A DNA stretch of 64,000 nucleotides from Gonatopus flavifemur (Eukaryota; Arthropoda; Insecta; Hymenoptera; Dryinidae): positions 51,294,001-51,358,000 of the forward strand of contig JAFFJZ010000002.1 of NCBI GenBank assembly GCA_018340375.1, written 5' to 3'. Below, one piece after another: positions 54,946 to 64,000 of this stretch (position 1 is the first letter of the stretch; every line of letters begins with the position of its first letter). Under the pieces are notes generated by a model, which had not been told where the DNA came from, searched no databases, and worked only from the letters and a program-made list of their open reading frames with translations. The position numbers and the translations under genes are program-made.

Positions 54946-57900
54946 CCAATTTTCCATGTATCTACAAATTTTGCCGCTTTAGGAAACGAATACAATTTAT
55001 TAAGGTTCGCAATACCGATTTATATTGAACATAGATTGACAAATCACAGAAGGCCTAGATACAAAAGCGTGACATCGCTATATAGGTCCTGTATTGGATC
55101 CTTACTAGGGCCTCAACATTAGTATGGAAAATCAATCATGTCCCGATTATTGCCTGGAACAAATTTCGACATGGGATGAAATATATGGATTCGAGCAAAT
55201 TAATTGATACTTTCTTATTTTCTCTTTTTGACGGAGTCGATGGGATAACATTCGACTCCAACTCCTATTTCGACAGCCCTGCTGAAACGTGGTACAATTT
55301 TTATTGCAAATTGCATTCGCAAAAATGTTCATTTCTGGTCACATTTCCTCTCATCCATCCAGTTCTTCTGCATGAACCAGACTGAGCTTACATGAAACCA
55401 CTGCTACCTCTGTTCACAACTGTGTTAAAAATTTCATAACGATTGGATGATTGGAACCAAAATTGTTCTCTAGTTCGGAGAAAAAGTTCTGTTTTGGAGA
55501 CAAAGGATGGTGTTCGGCCTTTGGAAACGATCACAAAGCTTTCCGTTACCTTGCAGAGAGGGAGTGAAAAAACTTGTGCCTTTCATTGGAATCTCAAGCA
55601 TTTACAATGAAACGGAACAACATTTCTGTAGCTATTCGAGAAGCGGCAATACAAGAATCAACCTTCAACCTCACAGGTCTGGTCACCGCACTTGTGGCTC
55701 GAACCGAAGCGAATTGCGGCCAGCGTGAAAGCTTTTAGAATAGATGATGGCTGCAGAGGAGAGAAGAAGGAAAGAGGAGGAGGAGGGTTTGCTGTATTAG
55801 CTTGTAGTTGGATTTTAGTTTAATGATTTCCGCCGAACAATGTCCACGGTAATGGCGTTCGACTCCTGTCCACCTCGTTCTGAGCGTTCTCTCGCAGTAC
55901 ATTCTACGAATGGTTCCGCGTGTTGCGCGAAGCCACAACACCGTTTCTCTTGGTACATTCGAGTAAATATACAAGGCACGCATGTTTCTCTCCGTGTGTG
56001 CGTATATTTCCCGTCTTGAATGTGCTCTATTTGGCAATCGTACCGAACTTCTGACTATTATTGATAACGAAATAGCTCGACAAATCTCTTTGTACGACTT
56101 CGTCTTTATCGCTGAAAATTCCCTCCTGGCGATAGTTTGAATGTAATTGGAATTCCCCAGCTCGTTGTTTATAAAAATAAGTTTGTTTTTGAATTCAGTT
56201 ACTTCATCATCGAAGGGAAAATATTCGCTCCTTGGAGTTGATTTGCATATCGCCTGTAGAAGAATAGAGTTTGTGCGGAAGGAGAATTCAATTGATTTTC
56301 TGAGAACTCGAACCCCTGCATAACTCACTCGTGACAACTTCTGATATATGTACTTCACTTCTTTGATAGTTTGTAACGTTTCGAGCATTTCTACTGAGGT
56401 TGTTATTGAATTATTAAAAATATTTCCTGGTATTTAATGGAACTTCCCGTCCAGTTACTCACGATATTCCTTTCAGAAAATGATGAAAACAATCAACCTG
56501 CAAGAATCATGCCCGCTAAATAGTAGTTTTCCACTCGACTTATCACCCTTCTCTTCTGCATCTAACTATCTATTTAAGATATATCATATGAACTATGAGG
56601 TTCTTTATGTTACTTCATAGATTTTCTAACATATGGCAATCGTGAAGTCTTTTCCTCCCTCAACATCTGCTCATTAAATACTCGTCTCACTTGGCTCGGT
56701 TCTGAACTAAATACTTTATAATATGTAACGTCAGGGCATACGTTGATGATGTCGTAACGCCTTATTGAATGCCTCCTTACCGTAATAAGTGTCATTCTTT
56801 CAAGCAACTCACTCTTTCAAAGGATTTAATGTGAATTTCTAATGATTCAACATCGTTGTCTTTATCGTTATAGACTATTTAGTTGAAAACATTTATTATT
56901 TGTGTTTTGATTTTTTCGGTACACGCATCGAATGGTTTTGCTTGGTATTTGGGGGTTGACCGCTTACCCTGTGCTCACAGATCACATATATTCTCACTTG
57001 ATGGAGTAGTAAGGTAGAAAAGACTGGCTCTGGGGAGATGATGCCATCGATCTGCTCGATCTATGGAAGCTGGACGCTCGCAAATCAAGCACCTCGTGTG
57101 TGATAGTTGGCACACGTATTTGTGTGTACGTACGTGTACAAGTACGTTATTCCAGCAACGTTCGATCACTGTTTCTTCTCCTGAATTGAACACACCATCG
57201 ACGCAACTACAAATACTATATTCGACGTTGAATAAATATGTGAGAAAATGAAGGAACCTCGGATTTACAATTCCTTTTTACTTTTCATCTCCATTAGTCT
57301 CCCTCATGAAAGGAGAATTAAATTCTTCAGCACTTCATCCAGATATCAGTCAATTATTATATTCAAAGTTCATACGTGCGGATACTGTGAAACACGAATA
57401 GGGCTATTGTATTATTCACATAAAATTTTGAATACCGATCACTTCAAATTGTCTTTAATCATTTAAAATACATAACAATTTCACAATGAATTATGAAAAC
57501 AAACCACTTTCCTTCCGATAGTACCCGTTGTGGTGTGAATTATTAAACATATTGACCAATCAAACATGATTGTTTCTGATAATGTGTATATGAGAGACGA
57601 AAATATAAAATGAATTGCACATTATAAAATCATATCATTATTTTAGCTCTTTTCATAAGTGTTAATAACGTGCTTCGCATCACTTCACGGTGAGCGTATA
57701 GGTTTTGTTTCAAGAAGAATCGATAATTTAACAAACATTTCAACCCGATGATTGCCAAATTTGTGATATAATTCAAATATTCGATATTCATGAATAATTG
57801 CGCTCTCATGGTTTTCAAATTAAATGTGATGAAGAGAATATTATATCTCAGGGAATTTTGTAGATATATACTCAATTCATTTTGAAAATTGCAATACAAA

Positions 57901-60900
57901 CATTCTTCGACGATACTTCTTGATGAAAGAATGAGCAAAACAGATGTTCCCACGATTATCGTTTTTTCATCCCTAAAAGATCAGAAGGTTTTTGAAACAT
58001 CGATCGGTGGAGGGAGGAAAAAATAGAAACAAAAACAAGTGGTGAGGGAAAAGAGATACACTTTCCACAAGTACTACAACGAGATAGGAAGAGATGGAAA
58101 GATAGTTATATGCGACGCACGAGTAGCGAATACTGCGAAACAACCGCAATGTAAAAAAAGGGCCAAAAAGCCGGAAAAAATAGTGGCGCGTTTCGTCAAC
58201 CCCTACCCTTGAGCTAACTCTTCTCCCGTCGTATAATGCAATTGGTAGAATGAGGGAACGGGATCGACAGAGCGTCCATCTATATATTGGCCTGATATCG
58301 TGAACTCGGACGCGCGTACTTCTACACGCACACATCCCCACCCACGTGAATTGCTTTGTCCAATCTCACGTGTATTGATAAATCGAAGGCATTGATGTAT
58401 GTTTGTATATCCACGGATACATATGCAGATATATATACGTATTGACGAGTTTACTTGTCGACATAACTAAACAAGCAACAAGTGACCTTAAAATCTGCGA
58501 ATAAAAATGCTAGCCCCTGATCGGGTATCGTGCGCGCAGCTGCAACTGGAATGGGTTCAAGGGGGTTTCGGGGAGATTTCGAAGGGCGAGAGGAACAGAG
58601 AAGGCTATATTTTGTCGTGCCAAGAAGGAGCATCGTTCAACCCACCCTGTCAGATGTAAACATAGCACCGATTATAGTGAAAACAAAAGGTTTTCTGGTT
58701 TTACCTCTATTCCTGTTGCTTCGGTTCATTCAAGGTCGATACTTTTGCAACTAACCGATACAAACTGCAAGTTACAAAAAATTCAATTCCCTATCACGTC
58801 TCTGGGGTTTTCTGTTCCAGATATATGTGGTTTAATGCGAAAGATCGATTCTAGGATATGTGAATTCAAGTGAAAACCGAAGATTTTGCTCTGTTGCTTA
58901 TTCAATGCTTTCGATAAAGGAAGTAGAGATGTTACAGAAACACAATCCATCGAATATCTTTCCTCGAAATACGACAGATATATTTTTCTATATAAGTTCC
59001 AAAGCACAACCGAAACATCCGAAATGAAATATCCAAGAAGGGTTTTTATGCGATATCAATCTATTTGAAATTTCCTTATATTGTATCCAAAGTTTTTCTT
59101 GATAACCCTCTGGAATTGACAACGAATTGGTTAAGATCGAGTAGCTTTACTATCGAAAGAAAGAATTACACTTCTCATCGACTCTCATCCCTGTACATAC
59201 TGAAATATCTAAAACGAATCGAATCTTTGCTGCAGAGGTTACGGATCACACAAAGCAACAAGTGTCTTTAAGGGGATACCAGCTTATGTGACTTTAGCAA
59301 AATTGTTCATCCTTAACTATTAAAAAAATGCTGGATTAAAATCAAAATATCGCTCTGCACAGCCATTCCACATGCTCTAAACAATTGTTATATAGAACGA
59401 TACTTTGTTCACTCAAGGTACAGACTAGAAAAAGGATAAAGAATCGATAGTTCAAATCCACTTGAATCTGGGTGGTTAGGATTTTGGTATGGTACACCGA
59501 TGAAATATTGTTTTCGTATTGATTATATTGTATCCAATCGAGTTCTTGGCATTGAATTCTTGAAATTCCGTAAGCTATATCAGTGGTAGCTGGAAAAATG
59601 AAATCCGACCTCGAGTAGAGATAATTGAATTACACTTGTACGAATGACTTTATGGTGTTGACAAATCAACGGTCCGTCAACAACAATGAAATTCATGGTA
59701 ACGGCTACTCGGCGGATTGGATTCAATCCTTGAATTCCAAGTAGCTTATGATTAGAAAAACTTTTAACGTTCATTGCGAGCCTCCCATAGGAAGCAACCG
59801 TACGAATTTCATCAATTGTTGATGATACGTGTTGTTCTATAAAATGAAAATAACGGGAAATTCGTTCGTGCAATCAGCTTCTTCGAAAGTTTCCGTAATT
59901 CTCGAAATCCAGGTCACACATGACATTGAATGAATTCAAACGGATGAGAACGATCCAATTATATCATAACAAATTACTCCTGTTGCACAATGTTGATGTC
60001 AACACTTCATTTATTGATCTCATGATAACATATCGAATGACAGGAAATTCGTAAATAAATTGTATTTTTCTCACGAAAAGAAGATACGATGGATAGGAAG
60101 TGGGAATTGTGGTATCTTTCGATTGCAGACAAGTTTCTTTGTTCTAGCATCTTGAATCTCGAGGTACGAATGAGAAGGTACAGCAGAGCATCAATTTCGG
60201 ATCTGAGTTCCATAACTGGCCACCCTAACGAAGAGTTCGCCACTGTCCAGCAACCCTTTCATCACCACTACATCCAAACTACAACCCCTCAAAATACGTC
60301 TTCCTTCCACTCGCACATGTATGTTCTTCCCCTTCTATCAATATCATCCAACTCGATCGTACGTTGGGATTCTGTTATGTTCGTTTTTGTTTCATTCTCC
60401 AAGTTCGGAGACGAAGGGTTCGATTTTCTCACTCTACCCTTTTCCTTATATCCTATCACATTTCGTAAATCATTGGGATGTATAAGAATGTGATAATGCG
60501 GGTGGAATGAAGACGGGTCTCTATTTCTCTCTCTTTTCGAGATTCAATCATCGCTTGGCGTGAGAGAAAAACAGATGAAAAACGTGTTCGTTCAAGGATA
60601 CCGTGAGTGACGATTCACCACACATTCTTACTTTTACAAAGTAGATATAAAACAAAGATGAATACTTGCGAGGAGACGGAAACAGGAAACGTAATAGATA
60701 TAAAATAGATAGAGATCATCCGTTCGTGCCTGCATATATTGTATGTGAATGAAAACCGTAAAGATGTGCACGAATATGTTCGGAAAAAACACATAATCCT
60801 GAATATTCTCCAAGAATTATGATATTTTCGAATATTATGACTTGGTTTTCATTTTCTGACAAAATTTATCAAAATGATCAGAATGTCCAGATGTTTTAAT

Positions 60901-62819
60901 GCCCACATTTGAATATTCGATGCATAAAATCAATTAATTTTTCTCCACGCATTCTCAGCTCTACTTCAAGTGTTAGGAATGATACATTCATTCCAGGAAA
61001 GAAAACATACTGTGCGGACGGTAGAAATTATTCTCTCGCGTGCGAATAACAGGGAGTTGGGAAGGAAAAAAGAATCGTCGTGTAGAAGAAACTGTTTCGT
61101 GTGATTTATCTTTCATTGAATTCTGTAGATACGTTCAATTTGAAGGAACACTCCCCAAAAATTGAATTCTCATGAATCAGAAATTCATCAAAATAATTGA
61201 TTCCAGTTGGAATTTCACTATCTTGTAATTCCTTTTCTGAGAATTGAATCATTTTTTGTCCCTAGTGATGGGCGGTATTTGACTGTATCTATATTTTTCG
61301 TCAACTTGTGGGAGTGATTTGGAATTTTATGAAATGTCGATCGAAATTTTATACAAATTTCATAAACAATATTCAATACCGTCTAATATCACCCATCACG
61401 AGGTTCGACTCGTAGAGATACATCAATGACCATCATAGGACCAACATATGTTCAAAATCAATATTTTATCTAAGACTATTTGTGAAAGAGGGTAATATGG
61501 TAGTCGCTTATCGTTAATCAGCAAACGAGTAAACATACAACATTGATAAAATAAAAAGGTCGGAACAGTATCTTCTCGCATGAATTTTTATGAAAATTGC
61601 ACATAACAGGAAGATTTATATAGAATTTATGTGCAATTAATTTCGAAAAATCATGCACGGATTGATACACAATTCGTATATGTATAGTTGATAAATACAC
61701 ATTGTATAAAAATTGCATAAATAATTCTATGGAATGATTTTGTGAGGGAGGGTTTCGTATAATTTATGCATAGTTCATACACAATTTCTTTGAATCACTC
61801 GAATAGAATGATGTTGAAAATTATATATAATTCATGCACAATTGATTTATATTTATATATAATTTTTGCATAATGGTATATAAATTATATATAATGATAT
61901 ATAAATAATACGTAATTTGAAAAATTCTTCCCCTAGAAACACTTTTCAATTTCAACTTGAGAACTCTTTTTGCTCCCCTTCGATCGACATTTTTTACCAC
62001 GTGAATTTTAATACAGGGAACAATCGTTATAAAAAGTTCATCAGGAATAGAATTTGAGTCTTCACCTTCCCAATACATCATTTCCATATCAAATTATGAT
62101 GACAAAATTAAAAATATCTCCTCTTCCAAGCATTAACCAGCATCTCACTAAGCATTTTCATAAAAATAACTCCCTCTCCTTGCACGATACAGAAAAAAAT
62201 TGTTTTTACTCAATCGAATGGCTTGAAAATGATTAGATTTATTCCCTCTGACTCACAATCAACACTTTTTCAAAGATCTCTCCAATGAAATCCAAATAAT
62301 CGAGCACGGAAAAGAGGGTTGATCTTGAAAAGATTGGAAAAATCATTGAACTCGGTTCAAGCAGCATCACAAGAATACACAATACCATGTTAATGAGCCT
62401 GTAAAATATGCGTCATAAGATATTTGAATAAAACACCTTCACATTGATATCCGATTTACTTTTTTTTTGCGATATGTATTCGATACGATAATTGTAGAAA
62501 TCTTATCATAGTTCTGTATTCAATACAGTTCCTCGCTATGATCTCTTGTTCCGTGTATGAACTTGTAAACATGTGCCACACTATTTCTAATCTCATATCA
62601 ATACGATATCGTGGTAATAATATCATCATGCGATGCATTAATTAACATACCTCATAAACGGATGAACCGATACGTAAACTCCTCGTTTACGTATCAATAT
62701 TCATCGCCGTTACAACATATATCGTGAATAATATTCACAGTTCGAGAGCAGAAACTTTGAAAAAAATGTACAAAACTATCGAAAGCTTGTCACAAGGGAA
62801 ACATGAATCAGTCGATACG
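54946..62819. other. Transposon-poor desert upstream of a probable promoter
   Basis: No recognised gene. The longest frame is 217 codons on the minus strand (55735-56388), with no known domain. AT-rich sequence with repeated ATTTATGCATAATT- and TATATAAATTATATA-like motifs at about 61560-61920 may be an old repeat. The rest shows no clear inverted-repeat elements. Position suggests intergenic or regulatory DNA of the gene beginning near 63.4 kb. Confidence 0.35.
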
Positions 62820-63440
62820 TTCCTGAAAGCTCTCGTTCGTACTCGTTCCCGCTCTCGCGCTTCCCAAACGGGAAGAGAGAATCTACGTGGAATCGGTCTA
62901 AGAGAGTCGAAAGCTCTACGGAGAAGGAGATGGACAAAAGGGAAAGAAAAAGATTTGAGATTTGGTCGTTGGAGGCGCCACCGTACGGGGCAGCTCGGTA
63001 AAAGAAGAGAGAGAGGGGCCAATGTTTCGAGACCGGTGCGCGGACAACGATTTCTCTCTCTTTCCCCGACACTCGTATCTGTCTTCATCTCTTTCCTCTA
63101 CGTATATTCTGTGTCGTCGAACGTCGGACATCGTCGTATGGAGAGTGGCAAGCTAGCCCTGTGTGTGCGCGCCAGTGCGCCCGCAAGCTCGCAAGTTCGT
63201 GCTCCGTCGCGCCACGTCACGCAGCAGCAGCACCGCACCGCACCGCCAAAGCGCCGAAGCTCTCTTTGCTAGTGCCGTGTGCCGTGTGCCGTGCTCGTTT
63301 GGCACGTTGCTCGGCTCGGCGCTCGCTGCTCTGTGCTCTGCTGCCGTTGGTGGCAGTAACATAATCTCTTAGGGGGGACCACCCACGTTTCGACACGGAG
63401 TAGAGAATCGCGCGTTAAGTTAGAGAGCGGGCCCGCGCGT
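62820..63440 (+). promoter_or_regulatory. CpG-rich putative promoter region
   Basis: CG dinucleotides and GC content rise sharply compared with the rest of the window, including CAGCAGCAGCACCGCACCGC and GGGCCCGCGCG. Many overlapping frames on both strands arise from the base composition and are unlikely to be proteins. A CpG-rich patch followed by an A-rich leader and a strong donor is typical of an insect housekeeping or developmental promoter. Direction is inferred from the donor at 63950. No exact initiation site is assigned. Confidence 0.5.
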
Positions 63441-63949
63441 CAGAGCAAATACAACAAACTTCCTCGAATCCCAAATATTATAAATATATATACCCTACGA
63501 AAAACATCCGAATCTTATATTTAGAAAAAAAAAGGAAAAAAAAACAGAAAAAATTCATATAAAAATACGAAAAATTCTAACAAAGTATTAAAAAACAAGT
63601 GATAATAAAATCATCCCCTTGTTGTCGTCGTCGTTGTCATCATCATCATCATCATCATAATCATCATCTTCGTCGTTAGTGAAGGGAAGTTATGAAAGTG
63701 AAAAGACACGAGACAGAAAACGTACCAGCAATACAATACAGAAATAGTGACGTGGTGGTGGTGGTGATGGTGACTAGTAAATAAAATAATTTGTATGGAA
63801 AAGTAATCAATAGTGTTTGTGACTAGTTGAGAAGATATAATAAGGTAAACGTACGGGTCTAACCAATCTGGATCGAATCTTCTAGTTGTTTTCTGTGATT
63901 GGTATTCATCTCTCATCATCCCATCTCTCCCTTGGAATTTCAGAAACCG
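63441..63949 (+). other. Putative first, non-coding exon of a gene leaving the window
   Basis: A-rich leader sequence with a GTC/ATC trinucleotide run (about 63624-63668) ends at CCG followed by GTGAGT (63950), a near-consensus donor with a T-rich intron start. No long plus-strand frame is present, so this is probably 5' UTR. The gene cannot be named because its coding exons are outside the window. The 5' boundary is a guess. Confidence 0.45.
63624..63668. repeat. GTC/ATC trinucleotide repeat
   Basis: GTCGTCGTCGTTGTC followed by at least seven ATC units, one interruption and ATCATC. It lies in the putative leader exon. Confidence 0.85.
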
Positions 63950-64000
63950 GTGAGTTTTCCTTTTCTTTTTTTTTCTTCATTCAACTTTGTCATTGTATTC

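Noticed and set aside
55735..56388. A 217-codon open frame on the minus strand, the longest outside the LINE
   Set aside because: No recognisable domain, no splice or polyadenylation context, and the sequence around it looks non-coding. It is probably a chance frame.
62724..63272. A 182-codon plus-strand frame in the CpG-rich patch
   Set aside because: Arginine- and serine-rich, matched by several overlapping frames on both strands. GC-rich sequence has few stops, and no protein family is recognised.

Overview
This window is eukaryotic nuclear DNA, most probably from an insect and quite possibly a hymenopteran. It is AT-rich and has long gene-free tracts. It carries two mauritiana-type mariner relics and a Jockey/CR1-group LINE, and it is crowded with short foldback elements whose ends are almost always flanked by TA. 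The one supportable cellular protein gene has a signal-peptide exon and a second exon joined by a GT-AG intron. The clade is inferred from this mix of elements and general sequence character, not from a diagnostic gene.

Layout. 1-4.3 kb: two foldback elements, then a two-exon gene (1570-4223) for a small secreted peptide with an inhibitor-cystine-knot (knottin) cysteine pattern. Its 2.4-kb intron is about 60% transposon. 4.3-13.3 kb: a dense field of foldback/MITE insertions and a full-length but dead mariner (10496-11782). 13.3-21.5 kb: a transposon-poor desert with no recognisable gene. 21.5-29.5 kb: foldbacks, a second decayed mariner (23091-24359), a LINE reverse-transcriptase fragment, and a 182-bp MITE family. 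29.5-32.9 kb: a second quiet stretch. 32.9-49.4 kb: the most structured part, with three-level nested MITEs (33631-34832), a 1.5-kb palindromic array of five units (37184-38677), a 1.1-kb element holding a tRNA-like Pol III promoter (42156-43258), and another insertion stack (47636-48352). 49.4-53.6 kb: a nearly intact LINE with ORF1 and a 940-codon ORF2, the latter broken only at its very start. 53.8-54.9 kb: a nested Tc1-type MITE. 54.9-62.8 kb: a third transposon-poor desert. 62.8-64.0 kb: a CpG-rich patch, an A-rich leader and a strong splice donor, which look like the promoter and first non-coding exon of a gene continuing past the window.

How the parts relate. The only protein-coding capacity recognised outside transposons is the knottin-like peptide. 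The mariners and other TA-target elements probably explain the MITEs, because cut-and-paste transposases acting on TA sites can mobilise non-autonomous foldbacks. Insertions sit inside one another, which gives relative ages. The transposon-poor tracts may be regulatory DNA of the gene starting near 63.4 kb; this is inference only. I see no rRNA gene, CRISPR array, viral gene or functional tRNA.
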